From NCBI GenBank assembly GCA_024516155.1, contig JAJJXM010000012.1, forward strand, positions 1 through 64,000: a stretch of 64,000 bases of DNA. The letters run 5' to 3'. The DNA is from Pyronema omphalodes. Lineage: Eukaryota; Ascomycota; Pezizomycetes; Pezizales; Pyronemataceae. The notes under the pieces were generated by a model. That model saw only the letters and a list, made by a program, of their open reading frames with translations. It searched no databases and had not been told where the DNA came from. The position numbers and the translations under genes are program-made. Of this stretch, positions 20,311 to 32,600 are shown one piece after another (within the stretch, counting starts at the first letter, position 1; each line of letters starts with the position of its first letter).

Positions 20311-20928
20311 CACAATGCGGTGGAGCGGTATGGGCAAGAAGCCGTAATATTGCTGCGGTGCTTAGAAGCAGCAAGATCAAATAACATTTCGGTAGTTTGT
20401 CCATACTGGGAGTGGTGTGATATATGTTCGTAATTTCAGGAAGTTCCGATGTCAATGTGATCGTCAGCGTTATATCCCAGAAGGGGTAAGAGGCCAGGTC
20501 TAGGGTGGGTGGGGGTAAGGAGATTCCATGTCGGGTCCTTTATGGCCTGTTTGGCGGTAAAAAATACATTGTGGTTCAAACATTGGCTGTAGACATGGTT
20601 AGGTGCCAGTACCGCAATACATGAGTACCATGTACTTGGCGCTATGAGAAACTGTTTTGCAGCACGGTGACATCTGTAGACAGCGACCAGTAGGACCGCC
20701 AGGTTCATCCCATATGCCACCCCCTACAGCCACAATCATCGCTTGGCGAAACGTGTTTTCTCACCAACAGTGGTTCACAACAATATTGATCGTAGGCAGT
20801 TTCCAGCATCGCGTCGATAACTGTGCAACACGTACCCACCGATGACAAGACAAAGATCACCTACAACACTTGATGTGGAGCCCCTTGCAGTTCTGAAAGA
20901 GGGACAGCAAGCAGATTAGTCTTCAGGA

Positions 20929-21711
20929 ATGACAAAGGCACTGATCTCCATCTTTGAAGACTATGTCCGGAGTGTGGAAAATGCATTCAAGCAGGCATCA
21001 TTCGAAGCTGCTACCATTCAGGTGAACCGATTCCCTGATGGTCGAGGAAATTCACCAAACCTCTTGCGCACCCAGATCCGGACCAAATACAACACAGTGA
21101 GTATTCGCTCCTGCTGCAGTGGTTCAACCAGCCTGACTTGAGTGCAGTTGCAGAAAGAATATGATCTCTTCAGCACGTTCAAGGGCTACAGAGGGGTTGG
21201 GTGGAATGCGGACGCGAACACCATTACAGCTGACCCTATGGTTTGGGAGCATATTATCCAGGCCTTCCCTCGAGCAAAGAAATTGCAGACGCGAGGGCTG
21301 GGATTTTTTGAAGAGTTGGATGGGTTGTTCAGCAGCTCAAGGACAACAGGATCGTTTGTGGGCACGGATTTTGGTCTAGAAAATTACGCGGAGGGTACAC
21401 AGTTGGTGAGGAATCATTCTGTTCAAGAGGAGGGTACCATGTTGAATGCTGTTGAACTGAGTTCACAATCCCCTCCACTATCCGCCGGACTCGATCCAGT
21501 TAACATCAGGACAACTACACCCACAACACCAGTGTTGACTGATCACGTTGGAATCAGAAAGGGGAGTGATATGGGGACAGGAGCGTCTTGTCATATGACC
21601 GTTCAGCGGGAAAGACCAACTCCTAGTGGTCAGATTACAAAAGCATTGTCAGAGCTGAAGGATGCAGCAATGAAATTGCAATGGCAGGGAGCAAGATTGA
21701 AAGGGCTGTAG
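20929..21711 (+). CDS. Myb/SANT-like accessory protein of the Harbinger element
   Basis: Two exons, 20929-21096 and 21148-21711 (GTGAGT donor, GTGCAG acceptor), give an open 243-residue protein. Residues about 1-110 form a Myb/SANT-like DNA-binding domain: an N-terminal helix with IFEDYVRSVENAF, LLRTQIRTKYNTLQKEYDLF, a GVGWNAD segment, MVWEHIIQAFPRAKKLQ and GLGFFEELDGLF. This pattern is known from PIF/Harbinger ORF1 proteins, which bind the transposon ends and help carry the transposase to the nucleus. The rest is Ser/Thr/Pro-rich with a helical end. Unlike its partner transposase it has no internal stop. The start Met is the first in the frame and could be earlier or later. Confidence 0.72.
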
Positions 21712-21964
21712 CGAAGTTTGAGGATGAGTACTGTCACCTAACAGAGGATGAATTGATGCTGGGGTATGTCCTTTTTTTTGAAATCCATAAGGCAGAAGTT
21801 TTTCTACCTATGAGTGCCGGAGGAGCAAAAGATCAGTAGATGCAGAATCAACTGTCCAAGCAGCGTTGCCTGGCTCAGAGGAAGGAATTGTTTTCGTTCG
21901 ATGATTGAGACTAGGGTTGGTTGAGATAGAAAAACATGTCATGGAGAATAGTCGATGTATTTCT

Positions 21965-23360
21965 TCAAGTCATATAATAGTGATTGAAAGCAATAAAATG
22001 AAAAGAATAACAACACAAACCACAGTCGATAATCTTGGTAGTCCCTCCAGATGCGCCGTGAAATCTGGTCGCGAATGCCGCTATATTGGCATCTTCCCGG
22101 TCCAGCAGAATCAATGGCTTATCTTGCCCGGCCCGATTCCCACCACGAATCTGCCTCTGCAAACGCGTCCGGACAGCCTGAACATTCTCATCATAATCAA
22201 CCTGCCAGTCTACGGATTCCTGAATGGCATTCCGTTGTCCCATAAACTTGTGTTGCGCTACAACAGCATACAGGACATTCCTTTGAGCGTCGAAGAATAC
22301 TTGGGTTGATTTGCTACAAAGCGGAAGCGTCGCTTGAGCACACAGAACACCCACTCAACAGCAGTTGGAAGCTGTGCATGGCGCAAATTGAATGGCTCCT
22401 GCGGATCTTCGGGCCTTTCTAAGGTATCAGCATTGGTTGCGTTTCATATGTGAGGTGTTGGAGAATCACTAACCTATTCGATAACAGCAATTGATCATGA
22501 AGGTGATACCAGACCCCACGATAGGGAGTGCGCAGGCATTCCCTCAATTCATACCCAGCATCAGCAAGGTAGTATTTTCCAGGAGGAATACTGAAACCAT
22601 GTACAAATGCACCCCCAAGGACACGTCAATCCTGAGCAGACCCCTCCCAGCCAGGTAAAACATACACAAACTGCAGACTCAATTTGCAAACCCCGAGGAC
22701 ATTTTGTGAAGTACGACCATAACGGTTCCGGAATTGTGCTGCGTGCTCTGCTGTCACCCTTCCTCTGATGTGCGTTCTATCTAATGCTTCAATACAGTCG
22801 GCAAAGTATGGATCGAACTTAGGATTCGACTGAATGTGGAATGGAATAGGTGGTTGAGGAAGCTGCATGGTGCACCGGTAAAGTGCAACACATGCTCGCA
22901 GAACTCCGTGGGAGTAGCTAAAGACAATGGTCTGTCAGCTGAATTTCTCTACCAAAGAAGCTATAATGCACAGAAGAACTCAGTGGTTGATTGTCCATGA
23001 ACTGTGCGGAAATGTCTCCTGACATCTCCGGCTAGATCTGTTTTCCCCCACAAGCTGCAAAAAAATAGCCAACTGCTGTTCAATAGAAACATAGCGCTCG
23101 TCTGTAAGGAGACCACGGTCCTTCTACTAGGTGCAAAGCTGTTGGAAAGTGGAGAGTTGCATGCGCAGAACTTCTTTTATGCGATGATTGTTGCCACATG
23201 ACAACAACTCCGACATGTAGGCTGCACCAGACAGAGGGGAGGTACAGCATTGTGTTTCATTGCAATATAGATGGAAATATCTTTCTACTTGATTTGCAAT
23301 GCAAAGAAGCACTTCGGGCGATAAAACAATTGAGCAACTGGGTGGATTCTCATCATCCAT
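21965..23360 (-). pseudogene. PIF/Harbinger DDE transposase, disrupted
   Basis: On the minus strand the segments follow HARBI1/PIF order: YMSELLSCGNNHRIKEVLRMQLSTFQQL (23360-23127), DRGLLTDERYVSIEQQLAIFL (near 23110-23050), then FADCIEALDRTHIRGRV with the first catalytic Asp (Gly of DGTHI replaced by Arg). After that come SQNVLGVCKLSLQFVYVLPGWEGSAQD with the second Asp (22868-22626), a TPYRGVWYHLHD-type stretch near 22520, and EWVFCVLKRRFRFV near 22340-22310. Two adjacent TAG codons follow QQLCT near 23127, and other frame changes are seen, so at least this copy cannot make a full protein unless unrecognised introns remove them. Confidence 0.8.
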
Positions 23361-24483
23361 GGCGATAGAGTTGATGGTGGGAATTCCAAGACGTGCGGTA
23401 AAGTTTTACTCGCGACCAAAAGGAGGATGCTGCTGTTGTGATCATGCATTTCATTGTTGGAACGCCATTCTAAATTTTGTTTAGCTGTGGCGGTCAAAAT
23501 GTTTGCTAGTTTTTCACCTCTTTGGTACTTTGTAATACATGGAATGTATTTAGGGGTCGGGTAGAATACCAATCAGGTCGAATACATTGTATTGTTGTCC
23601 CTGTCTACGGGCCCGCAAAACGCGCAGAAAATTCAAATGTCAATGTATTTCCATGTATTAGCGTGTACCACGGCGTATTCTGTACCACCAAACAGGCCCT
23701 TAGTGTTGCAGTTGTGAGCTTGACACCTCGTTCTTGATTTTTGCTGCTGGATTGCTGATTATTAGTGTTGCAACCCAACATCTTTTAGTTCTCCATGTAC
23801 CTTCAGATCTTTGTGTATATGTCCTGCTTGTCGCAGCGTCAAGTGCCGGATCACTGAGAATATCATGGCACTCCAGATGTAGTCGCTGTTTCCAAGATCA
23901 GTCATCATTAAAATCCCTGAGATACTGAGGGGCATACTGAAACGCTGGTTGACACAATACTTGGATCCAGGGCATGCGGAAAGAAAAATATGTATTGACG
24001 CTAAAGGTAGGTAATGAAGCAATAAATCGACACTTTCGAGCGAAAGAAACTGTGGAAATGTTGTACGATGAGGACTCTGTCACAAGGGGGATACGAGCAG
24101 TCTTTATAGATCTCTGAGTGAACCATCCAGATTCTGGTTCCGGATACAAAGATTACGTTGCCTTTCTTCCAGCACTCCACTCCAAGTGTCACCCCTTGTC
24201 ATTGTAGTGACGAGTCCTAGACTTTCATAGCAAACGTCATTCGCCGGCACTGTTCGTCAGCCGCCTTTTTGCTTCCTGGACTTTTCACTCTTCATCCGCA
24301 GCTCCTTGCCGCCTACGGAGTGTATTGTCATTTGCTGCTGCAACTTGCTCGCGGTGATTTTTAAACAACCAGCCTGGTCTGTCAATATGATATCCCCGGT
24401 TCCGTCAAGATTACGACACATGTACACCAAGCAGCCTACGCAATTCGCATCAGCTTCTCGAGCTATCAATCTCGCTCTAACGT

Positions 24484-24810
24484 CATCCATCATATCTTCA
24501 CGTAATCGGCAAACTCACAGTCCGAGATAATCCGCTATTCTGTCTGCGTCATGCCACAACTTCGTAAGCAATAATCAGTTCCTTATTTTCCCCTCCACGT
24601 AATTACCGTCTCTGCATCAAAAACCCTTGACGTACCGACCCTCGTCCCGTCCTGGCTGTTCCCTGGAAAGATGAAGTACGGCATGTGCTCCATACTATCC
24701 CGTTATACCTGCATCCATCGTATCTTCAAACAGTCGGCAAAAGCACAATGCGAATGAACTCTCTAATTTGTCTGCGTCATCCTACAACGTCGTAAGCAGT
24801 CACCCTCTCC
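24484..24810. repeat. Two diverged direct repeats of about 97 bp
   Basis: The segments 24484-24583 and 24712-24810 align in direct orientation over their full length: CATCCATC(A/G)TATCTTCA, then TCGGCAAA, then TCTGCGTCAT, then CAAC(T/G)TCGTAAGCA. They are spaced about 228 bp start to start. The first copy overlaps the start of a short minus-strand frame (24493-24257). The origin is unknown. Confidence 0.55.
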
Positions 24811-27323
24811 TTGTGTACGTACATACAAGCCGCAAGTCTACGTCGTGTATTACCAGTTGACGTCAGGAACTGAGGACCGTCGGCAGAATGGAGCTGCAAT
24901 TTCTCTAGTCGTCAAACAATGCGCGGACACAAGTCATCATCACGGCTGAGGAAGGCGCAGGAAGACTACGCGAACAGCTACGTACGCAGTGGAGGTGGAG
25001 TAGTCTTGTGAAGATCCAACACTGATGGAATCTGACGCGGGATGGATCTTGCAAGAATCTGGTAGAATTATACAACCGAGGAAGGACGTGGTGAAGGTTA
25101 GTCATGGAGTCGACATTTGACACCTGTCAATGAATAGGGTATTAGTTCATGCACCGTACTGTTATTTGGAGTAATACTTTTGCCACTTCTTGGAACATGA
25201 TCTGATTGAGTCTTTTGAGTTTGGGAAGCTCGATTTATCGGGAGAAGGTGGTGCAACATGATGTTGACCCACGACATACAGCAGTTGATGTGCTTGGGTA
25301 TCTTGGTGACAAGCATAAAGGTCCGTATTTTGCGGGCGTAATTGAATACTGTGAGCACATAATGATATGTACCCACAATGCATGCTCTTTGACTTCTTCC
25401 ATTCTTATCAAATCTTTTATTTCGATTTTGACAAAGTCCTCTCGATTTTTCCAACCATAATATCTAGCTAACAGGCCTCTTCTGAATCTGCGATGTTCGA
25501 AACTGCTGTATCTGTGCTTATTGCCGCTTCACTAGTCTTCGTAGCCCCACTGCAATTACGGTGCTGGCTGTCAAAAACAGAAGTCAATGTCATATTAATA
25601 TCTATACTCGTCAATTCTACATGCTTGATATGTCTAAATTCTCATCGTGCAGCTATTCTACCTCAGGTTTTTCTTTAGTCTTCCAGTATGTTGTACACGT
25701 AACTACCCGGGCTATAGCACGCCCTACAGTATCGCTAACCGAACTCAGCATCCAGGAAATTGAAACCAACCTCATGAGACACTTCCTCCACTCATCATCC
25801 TCGCCACGTTCAATTCACTCCGCACTAACCAATTTCCCCACGTGCCTCAATCACAGGACATCACACAGCCATTAATCGAGTGATCCTTTATGATGCTACT
25901 CAGATGTCATCACCAGCCGCACCGGAATCATATATTCCTCCCCGATATCCTCTCACGATTTAACCATATTCTGAAGGAGAAATGGATCTCTTAAAATTTG
26001 AATCGCAGATAATATGGTGTTTAAGGTACGTCGTTCACCTTTAGCCTACTTTATCCAAGGAAAACGTGCTGACCTACATACCAGCATTACACCCAACCCA
26101 GGGCTAGAGAAGGTTCTGGATTCAGTTTTACAATTGTAACGAGGGTACAATACCGGAAATCCGTCTAGAAACTGGGATTTCTTGGTTGGTAGTCAATACA
26201 GCTGGTGGTCTTCTATCTGGTGCGAAAGTGGGGCCACTGGTTGCTGTTTGGGGTCACTTTTTTCGGGGAATTGTGGGCCATCGTGCTACTGCATACGTAT
26301 CTGCGTCGGTATATCCGTACGAAGTCATTTAGTTGGTTTATTGGTTGAACGAAAATACTTTTGAGTAGACATTGAGAGGCATCGGGATCTCGTACTGTGA
26401 ATAGGGGAAATTGCTTTTTATTCTCATCCACAGAAATAAAATTGATAATGATTCTTCATTTATAGGTCCTTTGCTTCTCAGTAGAACCAAAATATAAATG
26501 AAATTGATACTATCATGTAGATGCTTAAAACATTTATTTATTTATTGAATCATACGCTGACCGAGGCCTAAGAGGCCCATGCAGGAAATGCTCGAAACAT
26601 GTCGATATATTCGGTTCCGTACCCTAGAACTTACGGCGCGTGTATGTATTCACATGACTCAGACGACATCATGAAAGGGGTCTTCCGCAGTGAACATTGG
26701 ACTGTTCTCTCTGCTTGTGCAAGCCGAAACTGACTGTACCAGACTCTGGAGCCTTCTCATGTACCAACACGGGATCATTGAGGAATCTTTGAGGAAGTGA
26801 AGATGTCCTTTGTGCATTTCTTGAGAAGAAAAACTTTAATCGGAACAGTACGCCTTGCCACCAAAAACATAACGCCAGGTATAACGCAACTGCACTTACA
26901 CTTCCCTACATCAAAATCCAAGATACAAAAAATAACAGATCAAAACGCATAACAGCCATAATAAAACATCAAATAAAAAGAAAAAACAATAGGGATACCA
27001 GGCATAATATAACCCGCCAAAAAAAAGAATGAAATGAAATGAAATGAAAAAGAGAAAAAAACACTGACTATCAATAGACACCTTTGCAAACATTTCGCAA
27101 AAAGAAATAACACGGACCCTAGAAGAAAAAAGAAAAGCTATACGTATCACTGCCGAATCCCAAACCCCCAGCTTAATATAGCGGGTAACTTCCCTCAAGT
27201 GAAACTCCCGGCAAAAAAGTGGATGTCATAATCAAATCCCCGAATCCGAAGGCCCGTAAAAATGTTAAACGTACCAGTGAAAACTTCTTTTTTTTGAACG
27301 AAACCCATAAGATGAAACGCGGA
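24811..27323. other. Gene-poor transition zone, no supported gene
   Basis: Open frames are short (at most 118 codons at 25454-25098, minus) and show no recognisable domains. Composition becomes more AT-rich and the coding transposon remains end. The last few hundred bases probably include the 3' untranslated region of the minus-strand gene that ends at 27324. Confidence 0.5.
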
Positions 27324-29623
27324 TTATTGTAATTTCGTTCGTTTTGCGGGAAATTTAGGACTTGGATTCATCTTTTGTGCCGCCGCTGTCGCCCCAACGT
27401 GTAAAGCCCCAATACCATCACCGGCTCCGTCCAAATCGGATTCGTTCTTAACGTTGCTGGTTGTGCTGACTCTTCGGCGTTTGTTCGTCTGATTAGGGCT
27501 CGTGTTAGCGCTTCCAACAGTCGTGCTGGTATTCGAACTAGGATTGCTCGTGGGATGCTGATGCTGCGAATGCTGCGCTATCATACCAGGGGCTTGCATG
27601 TGATTTTGTGCGGGGCTTGGAGTGGCTCCACCCCCGACAATATGTGGCGATTGAACGCCTCCCATTCGTATATCACCCGTCACAGATGGAGAGTTGGCCA
27701 TCGAAATACCGAGTTGCTGTGGCATGCCCCCTACGCCAGGTCCGCCGGGCATTCCCGCCCGTGCCATGGGTCCGGCGGGCATACCCTGAGCAAGCTGCTG
27801 CTGCTGCTGGGCGTGTTGATGTTGAGCCTGCTGCTGTGCTTGGGCTTGTTGTTGTAAGTGCTGTGCCTGTGCCTGCGCTTGTTGCTGCTGGGCCTGCTGA
27901 TGTTGCTGAGCTTGCTGATGCTGCTGCGCCATGCTCTGCTGTTGCTGCATAGCTTGTTGGTGCATGCTCTGGTTAGCAACCAGCTGAGTTAGCGCTTGAG
28001 TGGGGTTCAGGTGAGGATTCTGCTGCGAAAAGGTGATGAGTTCCTTCATCTGGGATAGTGTTTCGGCATTCTATACAGAAGCAATTAGCACACGACAATT
28101 ATCAAAGAAGAGGATATGCCCTGGACCGACCTCAAGAAGAGAAAGCACCAACGGGGGAAGACCAAATTGACTCGTCACAGGGCTTAGTTCTGGTGGTGGG
28201 GGGCGCTGGGGTCGTTTTCCCAGGGAACTACTGGGGGAAGACTTGATATGATTTGCTTCATTCCGTTCAAACATATTCTTCATAGAATCTCTTGTTACGT
28301 ATTCCGTGTGATTGTGCGTTGTAAAATCGAGAATATCAATTTGTTGATGCTGGTTCAAATGCACCCTTAACTGACCTTGAGCAACAACCTGTCACGTGCA
28401 TCAGTATTTGCCTAAAAACAACTGAAGCGCAACACTCACATGGCAGTCATTTTCGAACCAATAGATGAAGCTGGTCTTGGGACAGTCGACTATTGTGCCT
28501 TGATTCACAGTGGGCTTTTCTCTAGGTTGCTCAATGAGCATTTGCACCGTGCGAATACCGCTCTCAAATAGCGTAAAGTAATATCGTGCCAGCAAGTTCG
28601 TTGTTATTTCGAACTGCTTCATCTCGTTGTTTTGTTTATGTATCAGTCCCTGACGCATAACACCCATTGGCGAATAAAACTCGTTCACGAACTTCCGCCA
28701 GTGATTCATATCGTTGTTTATAGAAGAAGGAGAATATCCACTAAGATGGTCAGCAAATTGGTGCAGCCTTAAAACCGAAAGGCCGAGAGTTTTGCTTCTA
28801 AGGCTTCTATTTAGCATGAGACAGTGCACCGAATAATATGGGTCGAATGGTCAACATACTGCAGAGCCGCCGCCTGGCGCATCTGAACGAGTGCCGTCTG
28901 TGAGACAGCAGCAGGGTGATTTGGGTGCAACTGGCCCATCGGTATCGGCTGACCTTGCTGGGGCATGTTCATAGCAGCAGCCTGGGCATTACCCTGTGCT
29001 GCCGCCTGACTCATAGCCGTGTACTGTTGAGCCGCAGCAATCTGCTGCTGTTGCTGTTGTTGCTGCTGTAGCTGTTGAATATTGGGGAAGCGCATTTGGG
29101 GATTAGCAGCAGCAAAGGCCTGACCCATGGGACCCCCGGATACTCCACCCGGCCCGCCACCTGGATATACTCCGTTCGGCATACCACCGGCACGAATCTG
29201 AGGACCACCACCATTTGCTGCCTGGAATTGAGCCATCGCCGCTGGGTTTCCGGCCATTCCATTCGCCATCATCGCCCGCTGTCGGGCAGCAATTAGTTGA
29301 GCCTGTTGTACTTGCTGCATAGCTTGTATATTCCCTGGGTCTCGTCCTTGCTGTGCCGCGACTACAAACAATGTTAACAGTGTCTTCAGAGGTCAAGTAC
29401 GAAACAAAGCCGAAAGAGCAGAAACAGTGTAATGGGAAACACATAGGAGGGTTTACTGACGCGCTGCCAATTGCTGGTAGTGCTGTTGTTGCTGAGGGTG
29501 CATGTGTTGTTGCTGCATCACGATGGCAGGTGATTGACCCGGGTGTTGTATGTGCTGTTGGGGAACTTGTTGAACGGGGTGCTGTTGCATAGGGTTGTGC
29601 TGAGAATAAGTAGCTGCCATCAT
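27324..29623 (-). CDS. ptaB: LIM-domain-binding (LDB1/SEUSS/PtaB-like) transcriptional coregulator
   Basis: Five exons on minus, 29623-29461, 29361-28860, 28806-28440, 28388-28131 and 28070-27324, give 678 residues in one frame. The first donor (GTCAGT) is the least certain. Exons 1-2 encode a Gln/Pro/Gly-rich leader. Exons 3-4 hold the LIM-binding fold: LHQFADHLSGYSPSSINNDMNHWRKFVNEFYS, FEITTNLLARYYFTLFESGI, and ILDFTTHNHTEYVTRDSM. Exon 5 encodes long Gln/Ala-rich runs and a basic C-terminus (KRRRVS, KRTK) suited to nuclear import. Related fungal proteins (PtaB, Mfg1, Adn1) work with Flo8/Som1-type factors in filamentation, adhesion and conidiation. The symbol is by family similarity. Confidence 0.85.
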
Positions 29624-32600
29624 GGTGAATTAGAGCAGAGGCTCCTCTGCCGCTGAGAGATGAAGCAAGCTAATACAGTAACTTCGCCGCGACAAAGGCT
29701 GGGTATGTAGTTGACAAGTCGCGTCCCAAACAAAAAATAACTGGCGCTGCTGGCAACTTTGTGTGTAGTGGCCAGCGGAGGCGCGCTTAAGCTGTGATAG
29801 CTTCCGTGGATCGTGTGGTCCAGTCGCAACGCGAGGGGTGTACCGAGTCGAAATAACGGTGGAGGAATGGGACCGGGTATCAAGAGATCGGAGGATGAGC
29901 GAAGCGGATCGCAGGGCTGTAGAGTAATGAGTGTAAGGCGCGAGAGCGCGCACACCGGATAGCACCTGACAGCTGTAGGACCAACGGCGGCGTGAAGACG
30001 GAGCACAGGAAAAGACGTGTGGATATTTAGGCGGTTTATTCAGTAGTGGGAAATTCTGTGCTCTCGGTACTGCTCGTTGGGTGTATGTGGGGAACTGGGT
30101 ATGGTGTCTTAGGAGTTGATGCTTTTTGGGATTGTATGTAGTGGATGGGTTGAGGTATGGCAGTTGCGTGCGGCTCGGGGGTCTTTCGCAGAGAGATGGT
30201 GGTTGGTGCTGCTGCTGCTTTTGGGGGGGGGGGGGGGGGGCGGGAGCGTTCGACAAAAAGCGAAAGTCACGGTGGACGGGAGAACGAGTGAGAGAATACT
30301 CAGGCGTTGCTGTGTTGTACTTTTCAGAGTTGATTGAAGTTATTATTGACGGGGTCCGCAAGACGTGGCGACTTGAGCCTCACTTGATGAACATGAGGGT
30401 TTGGACAGTATTTCCTCTCCTTCTAACTACAACATTTTCTCTTTCCGTAACGGACGGACGACGTTTAACGGCGATGCGAAAGGAGGACTCTACGGCTACG
30501 GCCATCCATCCAGGAAGCCATCATCCATCCATCCAGCCAGCCAGAGTACTTCGCCGCCGGTTTCGCTGTCGAAAATTAGCTTTGCCCCTAATTGCCCATA
30601 ACAGGTATAGCGTTGTACTATTTGGGAATGTTAGGCTGCTGCATCTCTCCTCACTCGCGAGCATTGGACAGCAATCAAGTTTCACGGTGCGGGGTTGAGA
30701 AGGGAACGTGATCATGAATGAGTAATTTCACCGTCAGGTGCAGATAGTAGAACACCGAGGAATTGGGTTTTTCGTGGTTTTTGAATTACACAACACCACG
30801 AGCGGTCCGAGACCCTGAGAAAAGCCTTTTTGGCGAGCATGAATTAACCCTGTAACTCGTGGCAGAAATGGTTCAACGCAAAGAAACGGACGAGTGAGAC
30901 AATGTGTCCAGATACCTATGGATAACTCTTCTTAAAACCATCAGTGACGCCCACAACTCATTCAAATCAGTTTAATTGATTATCCAAAGTCTGGGTGAGG
31001 AATTGACTTGATTTTCTTTGCAGATAACAAGGTTTACAAGTTGTCAAACACGTCCGTCGCGCAGATGATCTTGATGGAGCTTAAGCAACGCAATAGAGCG
31101 ACCCTGCGCACCCTGCGCACACGTTTTTGACACGCGCAGGTAAAGTATTTCTGAGCATCCACGCAAATTTTTTGCCGCTCAATGAAGGAGATCAACTAAT
31201 ATGTGTACCGATTCCGTACGTACATCTCGTACGAAAATCTCTTGTGCTGGCATTTCCTGTAAATGTGCTGTCAATCTCATCGGTTGCGCACACAGTTTCT
31301 GGAATTTTCTATTTTCGAGATGGCCCAGTTCGCATGTCGGCCAACATAGCGTCGGCGGCGAAGTTTTTCGGCTTGGCGATTGGCCTACATAAGCCCATCT
31401 CTTCCCCTCCCCGAGTTCCTCACCCAGCAGATCTTCCTTCTACAACCAACATCCTCCTTCAGCATTCTCTCAATTGGTACGTTTCACATCGCTTCCACCG
31501 CTTCCCAAGGCTCTCGTGATGATCCCCGCATAACTTCTTTCCTCTTCCGAAACGACCATGGAGAAAACGAAGTGCTTTCGGGGCCAGGTCGTCTCTCGGG
31601 ATGACCTTGGTCTTGGTACTTGCCAGTAATTTTTCGTCTGATCACGAGCCTTATATCGCTTTTCATCGCATCTTGGCTGGTATGGATATATAGCTAACAT
31701 TCGATGTTCAGATCTTTTAGTTTCTTTACGTACTTACTCTCGACAATCCCGCTCACAGCTCTGCAATACAGTGTATGTCCACTCCTTCACCCTGCCACTC
31801 GTTTCATTCCCGTTGCGTAATCAGCAACACAAATCCTGCCTGATGATACCATTCCTACATTCGCAGTTTCCTCGGTAGGGTGCGTCTAAGAACCCATCTT
31901 AGCACCCTTTGACCGCCGCGAGACCTTCCTTGGAAGTCTGATCTTGGATTTTTTTCACTCTTTAGTTGTACGCATAAGTTGGGAAACCTTGTACTGACTT
32001 TTGAGAAGATTATACAGATTTACATGTGCCGCATTAGCGTGCAATCTTTAGATAGTAATGATATCAATGATTCCTAATTTATTCGCTGTATTTTTTCTGT
32101 GATCTTTGCCATCTGTGATTCAAACTCTTCGATTATCATTTGAAGCTTGATGTCGCGTCCCACATACCTTGGTCCTCTTTCAGGGCCAAACTCGCACAAG
32201 ATGCGCCCTGGAACGCGTCCTCGACGCGTTGTAAAGCAAAAAACCCCCTCCGCCAGGCAGACACGCTTCATTTTAAGGTGCATGGCCGGTGATGACTTGG
32301 GTTTAGTTTGACCGAATATGAGCTCTACAATGCGAGCGACAGTTTGCTTTCTGAAGGAAATAGTGAAACACGAGCGATGAATTACGATTTGGTACACGAT
32401 ATAACTTCCTACGTCCTGGCGAAAATTTTCACGATAACAAATGAGGAGATTTAAGAAACCAAGAAGAAACTACAGAACGAAAAATACGAATCCAGGAACA
32501 CAATACAAAGCTCAACCAATAACTACCTAACCAGATCCCGAACACAAAAAAACACATCTCACACACACAGACACACAATAACAGATACAGACACACGCAG

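Larger units (their letters stand above)
20543..23699. mobile_element. PIF/Harbinger DNA transposon with terminal repeats and TTA duplication
   Basis: The left end reads TGGCCTGTTTGGCGGTA and the right end, reverse-complemented, reads GGGCCTGTTTGGTGGTA. The similarity extends about 40 bp with roughly ten differences. Both ends are flanked by TTA (20540-20542 and 23700-23702), matching the 3-bp TWA target preference of PIF/Harbinger elements. The interior holds the two genes usual for this superfamily in convergent arrangement: a Myb/SANT-like accessory gene on plus and a DDE transposase on minus. The total length of 3157 bp is ordinary for the group. Confidence 0.85.

Noticed and set aside
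25098..25875. Overlapping ORFs of about 60-118 codons on both strands
   Set aside because: They resemble no family and overlap each other on opposite strands. The region is better described as decayed or non-coding.
31842..31940. C/D-box snoRNA-like arrangement (TGATGA ... CTGA)
   Set aside because: The C box lacks the purine at its first position, the terminal stem is not evident, and the spacing is loose.
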